Assembly (NCBI RefSeq): GCF_000819785.1
Contig: NZ_CDBK01000079.1
Location: 626 to 59,351 of the forward strand
From: Aeromonas caviae
GTDB taxonomy: Bacteria; Pseudomonadota; Gammaproteobacteria; Enterobacterales; Aeromonadaceae
DNA length: 58,726 nucleotides
Reading direction: 5' to 3'
Shown: positions 1 through 9,944 of the stretch, one piece after another
Position numbering within the stretch: position 1 is the stretch's first letter
How the letters are laid out: each line of letters begins with the position of its first letter
Program-made: the position numbers and the translations under genes
Notes under the pieces: model-generated
Databases searched by the model: none
What the model was told of the DNA's origin: nothing
Seen by the model: the letters and a program-made list of their open reading frames with translations, nothing else

Positions 1-768
1 GCTGGCGGCCAGCAGGCCGTCCGGTTGACGGTGGCGCTCGTAGGCCTCCCCCAGTCGCACCAGGCGCTGGCGATGACCCAGGCCCGCAGACCGCTCGTCG
101 TTGACCTGGCTCGCACCTATCCCCTTGAGGTCGCGCAGCAGTCCGCTGAGCGCCGGGTAGGCGAGGGACCAGGTCAGCGGGCAGAGTGCCGGGGCCTCGA
201 AGCCCCCGTCACGGGCCGCCTGCTGCAACTGGGGCAACGTCAGGAAGCGATTGACATGGTCACGACCGTCCACGGCCCGCCAGGCCTCCCGCAGTTGCCA
301 CAGTGACCCCGAAAGCAGGGTCGAGAAGAAGACCTGTCCACCGGGTTTGAGCACCCGGTTGAGCTCGGCAAAGGCCTGGGCCGGCCGCTCGCACCACTGC
401 AGGGCCAGGCTGGAGAAAACCCAGTCCAGGCTCTGGTCGGCAAAGGGCAGCCCCTCCGCGTCGCCGCACACCAGGCGGGCTCCGCTGCCGCGAAGGGCCG
501 CCTGGGCCAGCATGCCGGGAGCGAGATCCAGCCCGATCAGCGTCTCGCAGCGCGGCGCCAGGGCAGGCAGGAAGAAACCGGTACCGCAACCCAGATCCAG
601 CCCGGCCCCTGAGCGCACCTCTTTCACGCCCCCCTCGTCCATGCGCGCCAGCAGCGACTGCCCCACCTCCTGCTGGAAGCGGGCGTGGGCGTCATAGTGG
701 CGGGCCGCCGCCCCGAAGCGGCGGGCGAGCTGTGCCTTGTCCACCGACTGGAAACGCTCATGCACCAT
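1..768 (-). CDS. bioC: Malonyl-ACP O-methyltransferase BioC (3' end cut by window edge)
   Basis: BioC methylates malonyl-ACP with S-adenosylmethionine so that fatty-acid synthesis can build the pimeloyl chain of biotin. Translation from ATG 768 begins [13 protein letters not shown] and carries the SAM-binding motif I LDLGCGTGFFLP, then an acidic motif II region (IGLDLAPGML) and a post-motif GDAEGLPF, typical class I methyltransferase order. 256 codons are visible with no stop, already the usual BioC length, so only the last few residues are missing. The start overlaps the end of bioF by 11 bases, fitting a bioB-bioF-bioC operon. bioD probably follows beyond the left edge, which is inference. 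Confidence 0.93.
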   Translation of the reverse strand, partial: MVHERFQSVDKAQLARRFGAAARHYDAHARFQQEVGQSLLARMDEGGVKEVRSGAGLDLGCGTGFFLPALAPRCETLIGLDLAPGMLAQAALRGSGARLVCGDAEGLPFADQSLDWVFSSLALQWCERPAQAFAELNRVLKPGGQVFFSTLLSGSLWQLREAWRAVDGRDHVNRFLTLPQLQQAARDGGFEAPALCPLTWSLAYPALSGLLRDLKGIGASQVNDERSAGLGHRQRLVRLGEAYERHRQPDGLLAAS

Positions 769-1954
769 GGGCGCCCCCTCTCTCGTCGGTGGATGGGCGG
801 GGTCCCAGGGCCTCGAGCAGGCGATCCACGTCATCTTCGCCATGGGCGGCGCACAGGGTGATGCGAAGGCGCGCCGTGCCGACCGGCACCGTGGGCGGGC
901 GGATGGCGCCGGCCCAGACACCGCACTCCCGCAGCCGCTCGGCCAGTTGCAGGGCAGCGACGCTCTCCCCCACCAGCAGCGGCTGGATGGGGGTATCGCT
1001 TGCCCCAAGCCGCCAGCCGAGCGCCTGCGCCCCCTGCCGGAACCGGGCGACAAGGCGAGCCAGGTGGGCACGGGCCTCGTCGGCTACGCGTACCAGCTCG
1101 ATGCTCTGGCGCACGGCGCACGCCTGGGCGGGGGGCATATGGGTGCTGTAGACATAGTGGCGGGCAAAATTGACCAGGTACTCCACCAGCTCGCGACTGC
1201 CACCCACAAAGGCGCCGGCCACCCCGAGCGCCTTGCCGAAGGTCCCCATCTGGATGTGCACGCTGGCAGGAGCAACCCCCTGGGCCGCCAGGGTGCCGCG
1301 CCCCTCAGCACCCAGCACGCCGAGGCCGTGGGCATCGTCAATCATCAGCCAGTTGCCGCTTCGGGATGCGAGTGTGGCCAGCTCAGCCCAGGGGGCCTGA
1401 TCCCCGTCCATGCTGAAGACCCCTTCCGAGACGATCAGGCCCCGGTTTGGCTCAAGCAGCCGCTCAAGGGCCGCCATGTCGTTGTGGCAAAAGCGCTTCA
1501 TCTTGCAGGGGAGCTGGCTCCCCATCTCCTGCAGGGAGGCGTGGTTGAGCCTGTCCTGCCACAGCAGGTGATCCTTGCCGAGCAGGGCCTTGAGCACCGC
1601 CTGATTGGCGGAGAAGCCGCAGTTGAACAGCAGCACCGCCTCCACCCCGAGCCAGTCGGCAAGCGTCTCTTCCAGCTGCTGGTGAGCGCGGCTGTAGCCG
1701 GTCACCAGGGGCGAGGCACCTGCACCTGTGCCATATTGCGCCACCCCCGCCGTGAAGGCGGCCTTGATGGCGGGGTGACCCGCAAGGCCCAGGTAGTCGT
1801 TGCCAGAGACGTTGAGGTAATCGCGCCCCCCGACCCGGATCCGCCCGCCGCTCGCCACATCCACCGGGGTGCGTCGGCGCAGCAGGGTGGCCTGTTCACG
1901 CTCGGCCAGCGCCTCCCCCAGGGCAAAGGGGTCGGTAACAACGGGCGTCATCAT
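758..1954 (-). CDS. bioF: 8-amino-7-oxononanoate synthase BioF
   Basis: A PLP enzyme of the alpha-oxoamine synthase family that condenses pimeloyl-ACP (or pimeloyl-CoA) with alanine to give 8-amino-7-oxononanoate, in the cytoplasm. The 398-residue product has the PLP-lysine motif MGTFGKALG (Lys about 241), the [10 protein letters not shown] aspartate motif and the SGNDYLGL substrate motif. There are two consecutive ATG codons; the first (1954) shares an ATGA overlap with the bioB stop. No clear Shine-Dalgarno sequence precedes it, so translation is probably coupled to bioB. The length is close to the roughly 384 residues of the E. coli enzyme. Confidence 0.96.
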   Translation of the reverse strand: MMTPVVTDPFALGEALAEREQATLLRRRTPVDVASGGRIRVGGRDYLNVSGNDYLGLAGHPAIKAAFTAGVAQYGTGAGASPLVTGYSRAHQQLEETLADWLGVEAVLLFNCGFSANQAVLKALLGKDHLLWQDRLNHASLQEMGSQLPCKMKRFCHNDMAALERLLEPNRGLIVSEGVFSMDGDQAPWAELATLASRSGNWLMIDDAHGLGVLGAEGRGTLAAQGVAPASVHIQMGTFGKALGVAGAFVGGSRELVEYLVNFARHYVYSTHMPPAQACAVRQSIELVRVADEARAHLARLVARFRQGAQALGWRLGASDTPIQPLLVGESVAALQLAERLRECGVWAGAIRPPTVPVGTARLRITLCAAHGEDDVDRLLEALGPRPSTDERGGAHGA

Positions 1955-3039
1955 GGACGGAGGACATCTGCGCGGGAACGGGTGGCATCGTAGAAGAGTT
2001 CGCTCGGCTCGCTCTGGCGGTTCACCTCGGCCAGCAGCTCCTCCTCTTGAACCTGATCCGGCTTCTGGGCCCGCTGGGCGGGACGGATGCCGAGACGCTT
2101 GAAGAGCTGCATGTCGCTGTTCTCGTCCGGATTTGGAGTGGTCAGCAGCTTGCAGCCGTAGAAGATGGAGTTGGCCCCGGCCATAAAGCACATGGCCTGC
2201 ATCTGCTCGTTCATCTTCTCCCGCCCGGCGGAGAGGCGCACGTGGGAGGCCGGCATCATGATGCGCGCCACGGCGATGGTGCGGATAAATTCGAACGGGT
2301 CCAGGTTCTCCTGGTTCTCCAGGGGCGTCCCCTTCACCTTGACCAGCATGTTGATGGGCACGCTCTCCGGGTGGCGCGGCAGATTGGCCAGCGCCATCAA
2401 GAGGCCCGCCCGATCTTTCGCCTGCTCCCCCATGCCGACGATGCCGCCGGAGCAGACCTTCATGCCGGCGCCGCGCACATGCTCCAGGGTGTCGAGCCTG
2501 TCCTGATAGGTGCGGGTGGTGATGATGTCGCCGTAAAACTCTGGCGAGGTGTCGAGGTTGTGGTTGTAGTAATCGAGCCCCGCAGCCCCGAGACGCGCCG
2601 CCTGATCGGCGGTCAGCATCCCCAGCGTCATGCAGGTCTCCATGCCGAGCCCGCGCACCTCTTCAATCATGCGCAGGATGTAGGGCATGTCCTTCTCTTT
2701 CGGGTTGCGCCAGGCCGCCCCCATGCAGAAGCGGGACGAGCCGTTGGCCTTGGCCTCCCGGGCCCGCTCCAGCACTTTTTCCACCTCCATCAGCCGCTCG
2801 GTCTCGAGCCCGGTGTGGTAGCGAGCGCTCTGGGGACAATATTTGCAATCTTCCGGGCAGGCCCCGGTCTTGATGGAGAGCAGGGTGCTTACCTGCACCT
2901 CGTTCGGGTCGAAATGGGCGCGGTGCACCGTCTGGGCCTGGAACAGCAGATCGTTGAATGGCAGGGCAAAGAGATCCTGAACCTCGGACAGGGTCCAGTC
3001 GTGACGAAGGGTGTGGGCACCCGCGGTGAGAGCATTCAT
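1951..3039 (-). CDS. bioB: Biotin synthase BioB
   Basis: A radical SAM enzyme that inserts sulfur into dethiobiotin, the last step of biotin synthesis. The 362-residue product has the CxxxCxxC cluster motif (Cys 61, 65 and 68, in CPEDCKYC) that binds the 4Fe-4S centre, followed by [11 protein letters not shown], and the [13 protein letters not shown] segment of the BioB family. The start at 3039 (MNALTAG) is preceded by GGAAG; a longer in-frame extension upstream would run into the promoter and operator region. It is first in the bioBFC operon, divergent from bioA. Confidence 0.97.
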   Translation of the reverse strand: MNALTAGAHTLRHDWTLSEVQDLFALPFNDLLFQAQTVHRAHFDPNEVQVSTLLSIKTGACPEDCKYCPQSARYHTGLETERLMEVEKVLERAREAKANGSSRFCMGAAWRNPKEKDMPYILRMIEEVRGLGMETCMTLGMLTADQAARLGAAGLDYYNHNLDTSPEFYGDIITTRTYQDRLDTLEHVRGAGMKVCSGGIVGMGEQAKDRAGLLMALANLPRHPESVPINMLVKVKGTPLENQENLDPFEFIRTIAVARIMMPASHVRLSAGREKMNEQMQAMCFMAGANSIFYGCKLLTTPNPDENSDMQLFKRLGIRPAQRAQKPDQVQEEELLAEVNRQSEPSELFYDATRSRADVLRP

Positions 3040-3160
3040 ACATGGCTTCCGGTTGTTATTGGTGGGATCCTGCGCCGCGCTCAAGAGAGCGTTCGCCGCA
3101 AGACCCGCCAGCTGGACAGCGCGATGCCAGGGCGTTCGCGAAGCCAAGTGGCTGAAATTG

Positions 3161-3221
3161 TTGGCTAGTGTAGAGAGCACGCGTAGACTGTCAACACCGA
3201 CCAGATCAAATCAATTGACAA
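3161..3221. promoter_or_regulatory. Divergent bio promoters with BirA-like operator
   Basis: Seen: the dyad CTGTCAACA (3188-3196) and AATTGACAA (3213-3221) with a 16-base spacer. This fits the known gammaproteobacterial BirA box (TTGTaAACC, spacer, GGTTtACAA) at 7 of 9 positions in each half. On the minus strand TTGACA (3194-3189), 16 bases, then TACACT (3172-3167) makes a good sigma70 promoter for bioB that overlaps the left half-site. On the plus strand TTGGCT (3161-3166), 17 bases, TAGACT (3184-3189) is a weaker candidate for bioA. Repression of both promoters by biotinyl-AMP-BirA is inferred from the E. coli bio operator. Confidence 0.7.
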
Positions 3222-3232
3222 CAGAACACAAA

Positions 3233-4507
3233 ATGACCAATCAAGAATTCGACCTGCACCACGTCTGGCACCCCTATACCTCCCTCACCCATCCCCTGCC
3301 CTGCTATGAAGTGGCCAGCGCCAAAGGGGTGACCCTCACCCTGACGGACGGGCGCGAGCTGGTGGATGGCATGAGCTCCTGGTGGGCCTGCGTGCACGGC
3401 TACCAGGTGCCTGAGCTCGACGCGGCCGCCACCGCCCAGCTCGGCAAGATGTCCCACGTGATGTTTGGCGGCCTGACCCATGCCCCGGCGGTCGAGCTCT
3501 GCCGCAAACTGGTGGAAATCACCCCGAAGGGGCTGGATCGGGTCTTTCTGGCGGATTCCGGCTCGGTGGCGGTGGAGGTGGCCCTCAAGATGGCCCAGCA
3601 GTACTGGCATGCCAAAGGGACGCCCCGCGCCAAATTCGTTGCCCTTCGGGGCGGCTATCACGGCGACACCTTCGGCGCCATGAGCGTGTGCGACCCGGAT
3701 GGCGGCATGCACGAGCTCTACCAGGGCTTCCTGCCCGAACACCATTTCGTCGAAGCGCCAAGCTGCCGCTTCCACGCCCAGTGGGACGAGCAGAGCGTGG
3801 TGGAGCTGGCCACCCTGGTGGCGGATCATCACGAGGAAATTGCCGCCATCGTGCTAGAACCCATCGTCCAGGGGGCGGGCGGTATGCGCTTCTACCACCC
3901 CCGCTACCTGCAGTGGGTGCGCGCCCTGTGCGACGAGTTCGGCGTGCTGCTCATAGCAGATGAAATCGCCACCGGCTTTGGCCGCACCGGCCAGCTGTTT
4001 GCCTGCGACTGGGCAGGGATCAGCCCCGACATCATGTGCCTGGGCAAGGCGCTTACCGGCGGCTACCTGACGCTGTCGGCCACGCTCACTACCGAGCATG
4101 TGGCTCGCACCGTGTGTGACGGCAAGGCGGGCGTCTTCATGCACGGCCCCACCTTCATGGGCAATCCATTGGCATGTGCGGTAGCCAATGCCTCCATCGA
4201 GTTGCTGCTCGCCTCCCCTTGGCAGGAGCGGGTGCAAGCCATCGAACACCAACTCAAAACCGAACTGGTGGAGCTGACCCTGCACCCGGCGGTGGCGGAT
4301 GTGCGGGTGCTCGGCGCCATCGGGGTGGTGGAGATGAAGGAGCGGGTGGACGTGGCGCGCATCCAGCGCAAGTTCGTGGAGCTGGGCGCCTGGATCCGTC
4401 CCTTTGGCAAGCTCATCTACCTGATGCCCCCCTTCGTCATCACCCCTGAAGAGCTGCGGGTATTGACCGGCGCCATCCACGAGGCCATCACCAGCGGCGA
4501 ATATTGA
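3233..4507 (+). CDS. bioA: Adenosylmethionine-8-amino-7-oxononanoate aminotransferase BioA
   Basis: A class III PLP aminotransferase that converts 8-amino-7-oxononanoate to 7,8-diaminopelargonic acid using S-adenosylmethionine as amino donor. The 424-residue product is collinear with the E. coli enzyme: HVWHPYTS near the N terminus, [41 protein letters not shown], and the PLP lysine in CLGKALTGG (Lys 272). The ATG at 3233 was chosen because [14 protein letters not shown] matches the family N terminus. The ribosome site is weak (AGAACACAAA). It is divergent from bioB and is followed by a strong terminator. Confidence 0.96.
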   Translation: MTNQEFDLHHVWHPYTSLTHPLPCYEVASAKGVTLTLTDGRELVDGMSSWWACVHGYQVPELDAAATAQLGKMSHVMFGGLTHAPAVELCRKLVEITPKGLDRVFLADSGSVAVEVALKMAQQYWHAKGTPRAKFVALRGGYHGDTFGAMSVCDPDGGMHELYQGFLPEHHFVEAPSCRFHAQWDEQSVVELATLVADHHEEIAAIVLEPIVQGAGGMRFYHPRYLQWVRALCDEFGVLLIADEIATGFGRTGQLFACDWAGISPDIMCLGKALTGGYLTLSATLTTEHVARTVCDGKAGVFMHGPTFMGNPLACAVANASIELLLASPWQERVQAIEHQLKTELVELTLHPAVADVRVLGAIGVVEMKERVDVARIQRKFVELGAWIRPFGKLIYLMPPFVITPEELRVLTGAIHEAITSGEY

Positions 4508-4520
4508 GTCCGGCTGAACG

Positions 4521-4548
4521 GGCCCTGCATGAGAACGCAGGGCCTTTT
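4521..4548 (+). terminator. Rho-independent terminator of bioA
   Basis: GGCCCTGC (4521-4528), an 8-base loop, GCAGGGCC (4537-4544), then TTTT, 13 bases after the bioA stop. Confidence 0.85.
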
Positions 4549-4642
4549 GGCGCTTTTTCATCAGAATGTGAGCAAGACACCAAAACCCGTCCGGCGAGGA
4601 GAGTAGACTGCGCGGGTTTTACCCAACAGATGTACCAGTCCC

Positions 4643-5464
4643 ATGCGCCTCTCCATTGCTGCCAAGATCAACTTCTTCCTGCTCTTCATCTTCTCCATGG
4701 TGTTGGTGTTTTCTGCGGCCTATCAGGCGGTGCGCGAGCGTGACCTCATCCTGACCCTCATCAAGGAACAGAGCCGCGAGCAGACCGAGGCCTACTTCGA
4801 CGGCCTCAACATGCTGATGCTGACTGGCAAGATGGACGCCCGCGACACCCTGCGCGCCAAGTTTCTCGATCACGCCCACGTGGAAGATGCCCGCATCGTG
4901 CGCGGGGCGGCGGTCAACAAGCAGTACGGGCCGGGCCGTGACGTCGAGGCCCCGAAGGACAGGTTTGATGCCCTGGCGCTGGCGGGCAAGGGGAGCCTGG
5001 AGGTAGAACATGACGGCATGCACAGCCGGCTGGTGGTGACCCGCCCGCTGCTGGCCAGAAAGGATTTTCGCGGTACCGACTGCACCAGCTGCCACCAGGT
5101 GCCGGAAAACACCGTGCTGGGAGCGGTGCGTTTTGACTACTCCCTCGACACCCTGTTTACCCGGGTGGAGCAGAACATCCTCACCTCGGCCCTGAGTCTC
5201 ACCCTCATCTTCGGGCTGGGACTCCTGCTCACCCTCTGGGTCATCCGCACCTGGATAGTCCGCCCCCTCAACCAGCTGACCCGCTCCATGGAGGAGGCCA
5301 CCGATCGCAACGACTTCGGCCACAGGCTGGAGGGGGATGAAGGGGACGAGATTGGCCGGGTGGCGCTCGCCTACAACCAGATGCTCGACAGCGTGGAGCG
5401 CCAGATAGGCAAGCGCCCCACCTCTCAGGGGCTGGATGACGGCGACGGCCCTCAGCCCCGGTAG
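4643..5464 (+). CDS. Membrane sensor with periplasmic c-type heme motif and HAMP domain, no output domain
   Basis: A 273-residue inner-membrane protein. Seen: a transmembrane helix at about 8-30, a periplasmic region of about 150 residues ending with a single CxxCH heme-c motif (CTSCH, 147-151), a second helix at about 181-203, and a HAMP-like linker (RPLNQLTRSMEEATDRNDFGH, later DEIGRVALAYNQML). It stops at residue 273 with no kinase, methyl-accepting or GGDEF domain. The architecture resembles the sensor half of heme-c chemoreceptors and sensor kinases. Covalent heme attachment would need the ccm system at 44.5-51.7 kb. It probably senses redox state or a small gas and signals to a separate partner; the ligand and partner are unknown. 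Its end overlaps the convergent gene by 13 bases. Confidence 0.75.
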   Translation: MRLSIAAKINFFLLFIFSMVLVFSAAYQAVRERDLILTLIKEQSREQTEAYFDGLNMLMLTGKMDARDTLRAKFLDHAHVEDARIVRGAAVNKQYGPGRDVEAPKDRFDALALAGKGSLEVEHDGMHSRLVVTRPLLARKDFRGTDCTSCHQVPENTVLGAVRFDYSLDTLFTRVEQNILTSALSLTLIFGLGLLLTLWVIRTWIVRPLNQLTRSMEEATDRNDFGHRLEGDEGDEIGRVALAYNQMLDSVERQIGKRPTSQGLDDGDGPQPR

Positions 5465-5826
5465 TAAAGCAGCAGGCAGGCCACCAGGATCAGCAGCAGG
5501 ATGAAGAGATTGACGTGGCGGGCATCTTCCTGCCGACGGCTGCGGCCACGGGCCAGCACCAGCACCACCAGGGTCAGCAGGCAGCAACCCCAGAGCCCGC
5601 GCTCCAGCCAGGGGGTGAGCAGGGGGTCCCAGCTCTGGCGCACCTTGACGCCCCCATAGACCAGAAAGCCGTAAGCCACCTCTGGCCGGGCGAAGTGATA
5701 GAGGGAGAGCAGGGCGACAAAGCCGCCCCAGCAGAGGATCACCAGCCCCTGCAACACCCGTATCCAGCCATCCGGCCCCCGCCTGCGCTCCTTCACCCTC
5801 ACCCCCGTCCAGCCGCCATGATCCAT
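5452..5826 (-). CDS. Small membrane protein of unknown function
   Basis: About 124 residues with three predicted hydrophobic helices (ILCWGGFVALLSLY; GLWGCCLLTLVVLVLA; LFILLLILVACLLLYY) separated by a short loop and a basic stretch (RGRSRRQ). The C terminus ends in YYRG in the membrane. I do not recognise the family. The start is uncertain: the ATG at 5826 has no clear ribosome site, and GTG codons at 5802 and 5796 or a TTG at 5853 are alternatives. It lies convergent to the heme sensor gene and just upstream of asnS on the opposite strand. Confidence 0.6.
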   Translation of the reverse strand: MDHGGWTGVRVKERRRGPDGWIRVLQGLVILCWGGFVALLSLYHFARPEVAYGFLVYGGVKVRQSWDPLLTPWLERGLWGCCLLTLVVLVLARGRSRRQEDARHVNLFILLLILVACLLLYYRG

Positions 5827-5994
5827 GCACGATGCATGGGGAAATCCCCGCAAGGGTCCGACATTTTTGCTTGTTTATCAAACCTGCGCGGGTAAGATGA
5901 ACGGCTTAGTCTGCCATGGTGGGCCAACTGCGCCCGGGCCAGACCCCTAGTGTTGCAAATAGCGCTGCAAGAACAAGCTGGAGACAATATTTCG

Positions 5995-7395
<1,401 letters not shown>

Positions 7396-7420
7396 GGCGA
7401 CCCGCCCACTCGCGCCGTGC

Positions 7421-7451
7421 AAAAGCCGACCCCCCGGGGTCGGCTTTTTTT
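7421..7451 (+). terminator. Rho-independent terminator of asnS
   Basis: AAAAGCCGACCCC (7421-7433) pairs with GGGGTCGGCTTTT (7437 onward), followed by a run of T. Confidence 0.9.
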
Positions 7452-7617
7452 ATGCCTGCCTCGCTCTTCCCGCCCCCGTTATTCCCGCCTTTTGCATTCC
7501 CAACCCTGTGCGCTCCCCCATCTTTCCCGTCATTTATCTGGTGTGCGCCAGGACGCGACCCCTGTTCAAGGGCTGAACCGTAGTTTTTATGCACTTAAAT
7601 CGGAAAAAAGCCGGTTG

Positions 7618-7681
7618 TTGAAGCAACGCAATTTTTTACCCCTTTAGGGGTGACAAAATATCCATTAACCCTTCAGGGGTA
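7618..7681 (+). promoter_or_regulatory. dcuB control region: FNR-like site, -10 element and two NarL/NarP 7-2-7 sites
   Basis: Seen: TTGAAGCAACGCAA (7618-7631) matches the FNR box TTGAT-N4-ATCAA at 7 of 10. CAAAAT at 7654-7659 can serve as a -10 element, placing a start near 7666 and the FNR-like site at about -41.5. TACCCCT-TT-AGGGGTG (7637-7652) and TAACCCT-TC-AGGGGTA (7666-7681) are inverted heptamers spaced by 2 bases that match the NarL/NarP consensus TACYYMT at 13 of 14 each (counting both arms). They lie over and just downstream of the promoter, as expected for nitrate repression. The rest of the 352-base gap holds the asnS terminator and nothing else I can name. Confidence 0.65.
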
Positions 7682-7747
7682 ATTGATGACAGCGGATCCC
7701 GGGCAGCTGGCCGATGGGGACATGGATAAAACACACGAGGTAATGGA

Positions 7748-9091
7748 ATGATCTTGATGGAATTTTTGGTGGTACTCGGCTGCTTGCTGCTGGGTACCCG
7801 CTTTGGGGGCATGGGGCTGGGTCTTATCAGCGGTATCGGTCTGTTCCTGCTGACCTTCGTCTTCGGCCTGGTGCCGGGCGAGCCGCCGGTGCAAGTGATG
7901 CTGACCATACTGGCGGTCATTGGCTGCGCCGCCACCCTGCAGACCGCCGGCGGTCTCAACCTGATGATGCAGGTGGCCGAGCGTCTGCTGCGCCGTCACC
8001 CCCAGTACATCACCCTGCTGGCGCCGCTCACTACCTGGACCCTCACCTTCCTGTGCGGCACCGGCCACGTGGTCTACACCATGTTCCCCATTATCGCCGA
8101 CATCGCGCTGCAGAAGAACATCCGCCCGGAGCGCCCCATGGCAGTGGCGTCCGTTGCCTCCCAGATGGCCATCTGCGCCTCGCCGGTCTCGGTGGCCGTG
8201 GTCTCCATGGTCTCCATCCTGGCGGCGGCTCACGGCGTGGGTCAGGCCTACGGTCTGCTCGACATCCTGATGGTCGCCATCCCCTCCTCTCTCACGGGTG
8301 TCATGATGGCGGCCCTGTGGAGCCTGCGCCGCGGCAAGGATCTGGACAAGGACGAGGAGTTCCAGGCCAAGATCAAGGACCCTGCCCAGCGGGACTTCAT
8401 CTACGGCGGTGGTGAAACCCTGCTCAACACCAAGTTCCCGAAAGAGGCCTACTGGTCCACCTGGATCTTCTTCGCCGCCATCGCTGCCGTGGTGCTGCTG
8501 GGGGCCGATGAGGCGCTGCGCCCCGTCTTCACCATCAAGGAGAAGACGGGCCCCCTCTCCATGAACCTGGTGATCCAGATGATGATGCTGATCGCCGGCG
8601 CCATGATCCTGATGCGCTGCAAGGTCAAGCCGGGGGAGATCGCCAACGGCGCCGTCTTCAAGGCGGGCATGGTCGCCATCTTCTCCGTGTTCGGGGTCGC
8701 CTGGATGAGCGAAACCTTCTTCCAGGCCCACATGCCGCTGCTCAAGGAGACCCTGGCCCACGTGGTACAGGCCCAGCCCTGGACCTACGCTCTGGTGCTC
8801 TTCCTCATCTCCAAGCTGGTGAACAGCCAGGCCGCGGCGCTCACCGCCATCGCCCCCATGGGGCTGGCGCTGGGGGTCGAACCCAAACTGCTCATCGCCT
8901 TCCTGCCGGCAAGCTACGGCTACTTCGTGCTGCCGACCTACCCGAGCGATCTCGCCTGCATCGGCTTCGACCGCTCCGGCACCACCCGCATCGGCAAGTT
9001 CATCATCAACCACAGCTTCATCATTCCGGGCCTCATCGGGGTGGTGACCTCCTGTACCCTGGGCTTCATCCTGACCAGCATCCTGCTGTAA
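7748..9091 (+). CDS. dcuB: Anaerobic C4-dicarboxylate antiporter DcuB
   Basis: An inner-membrane carrier of the Dcu family (fumarate/succinate exchange during anaerobic fumarate respiration). The 447 residues match the E. coli DcuB length (446), with many shared blocks: CGTGHVVYT, NIRPERPMA, ASPVSVAVVS, RGKDLDKDEEF, KLVNSQAAAL, LPTYPSDLA and the C-terminal INHSFIIPGLIGV. It is hydrophobic throughout, with about ten helices. ATG 7748 follows CGAGG at a good distance. It sits alone between two terminators, behind FNR- and NarL/NarP-like sites. Confidence 0.93.
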   Translation: MILMEFLVVLGCLLLGTRFGGMGLGLISGIGLFLLTFVFGLVPGEPPVQVMLTILAVIGCAATLQTAGGLNLMMQVAERLLRRHPQYITLLAPLTTWTLTFLCGTGHVVYTMFPIIADIALQKNIRPERPMAVASVASQMAICASPVSVAVVSMVSILAAAHGVGQAYGLLDILMVAIPSSLTGVMMAALWSLRRGKDLDKDEEFQAKIKDPAQRDFIYGGGETLLNTKFPKEAYWSTWIFFAAIAAVVLLGADEALRPVFTIKEKTGPLSMNLVIQMMMLIAGAMILMRCKVKPGEIANGAVFKAGMVAIFSVFGVAWMSETFFQAHMPLLKETLAHVVQAQPWTYALVLFLISKLVNSQAAALTAIAPMGLALGVEPKLLIAFLPASYGYFVLPTYPSDLACIGFDRSGTTRIGKFIINHSFIIPGLIGVVTSCTLGFILTSILL

Positions 9092-9107
9092 CAGGCATCC
9101 AGTGCGA

Positions 9108-9136
9108 GCGGCTCCCCCGTGGGAGCCGCTTTTTTA
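9108..9136 (+). terminator. Rho-independent terminator of dcuB
   Basis: GCGGCTCCC (9108-9116), 4-base loop, GGGAGCCGC (9121-9129), then six T. Confidence 0.9.
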
Positions 9137-9217
9137 TCCCCGCATCTCCGACCCGCGCTTTGCCATCGCCCCCCACTCTGGGTAGCATGACCCCTCTTTT
9201 CTTTGCGGAAATCCCCC

Positions 9218-9874
9218 ATGTCTCGCGTCATCCTGCTCTGGAGCGGCGGCAAAGATGCCATGCAGGCCCTCTGCCACGCCCGGGAAGCGGGCCATCAGGT
9301 GGTGGCCCTGATCACCTTTGCCCCGCCAGCGCCCCGCTTTCTCGCCCATCCCCTGTCACAGGTTCGCCGTCAGGCGGCGGCCCTCGCGCTGCCCCATCAG
9401 CTGGTCACCATCGAAGCGCCCTTCGATCTCGGTTATGAGCGGGCCCTGGCGGCATTGAAAGAGGAGTGGCAACTCGATGGGGTCGTCACCGGCGACATCG
9501 ACAGCGTGGGGGGCGCGCCGAACTGGATCCGCGAGCGCTGTCGCTCCCTGGGGCTCACCGTTCACACCCCGCTCTGGCAACAACCCCGCGAGGCGTTGCT
9601 GGCGGACATGCTGGCCCGCGGCATCGTCGCCCACCTCTCCTGCGTCGATACCCGGGTACTGGCCCCCGAGTGGGTGGGGCGCAGGCTCGATGCTGGCACC
9701 CTCAGCGATCTGCAGCAACTGGCGGATCGGGATGGCTTCGATGCCTGCGGCGAGCAGGGGGAGTACCACACCATGGTGACCGACGGCCCCGGGTTTACGG
9801 CGCCGCTGACGCTCGGCCACTGGCAGGTGGCGCGCCAGGAGCACCTCGCCTATCTGCTGGAGGACGAGGAATGA
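9218..9874 (+). CDS. Dph6-related ATP pyrophosphatase (ATP_bind_4 family)
   Basis: A cytoplasmic N-type ATP pyrophosphatase of 218 residues. Seen: the PP-loop SGGKDAMQAL near the N terminus, GVVTGDIDSV in the middle, and the C-terminal CGEQGEYHTMVTDGP signature of the diphthine-ammonia ligase (Dph6) family. Bacteria lack diphthamide, so the true substrate is unknown; amidation of some carboxylate with ATP and ammonia is inferred from the family. ATG 9218 is preceded by GCGGAA; a TTG 15 bases upstream is the only longer alternative. It is a single gene between terminators. Confidence 0.8.
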   Translation: MSRVILLWSGGKDAMQALCHAREAGHQVVALITFAPPAPRFLAHPLSQVRRQAAALALPHQLVTIEAPFDLGYERALAALKEEWQLDGVVTGDIDSVGGAPNWIRERCRSLGLTVHTPLWQQPREALLADMLARGIVAHLSCVDTRVLAPEWVGRRLDAGTLSDLQQLADRDGFDACGEQGEYHTMVTDGPGFTAPLTLGHWQVARQEHLAYLLEDEE

Positions 9875-9894
9875 CCTCTCACGAGGGCGACACA

Positions 9895-9925
9895 TAAAAA
9901 ACGGGAGGCGCTGGCCTCCCGTTTT
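9895..9925. terminator. Bidirectional terminator between the Dph6-type gene and the M20 gene
   Basis: ACGGGAGGC (9901-9909), GCTG loop, GCCTCCCGT (9914-9922), with A-rich sequence on the left and TTTT on the right, so it can serve both convergent genes. Confidence 0.85.
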
Positions 9926-9944
9926 GCTTGTCCTTAACGTTGAC

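Noticed and set aside
2047..3168. A 373-codon open frame opposite bioB
   Set aside because: Antisense artefact of codon bias; no domain, and bioB on the other strand is certain.
5950..5994. An upstream in-frame ATG for asnS
   Set aside because: It would add 15 residues that do not match the family; the start at 5995 aligns with the E. coli N terminus.
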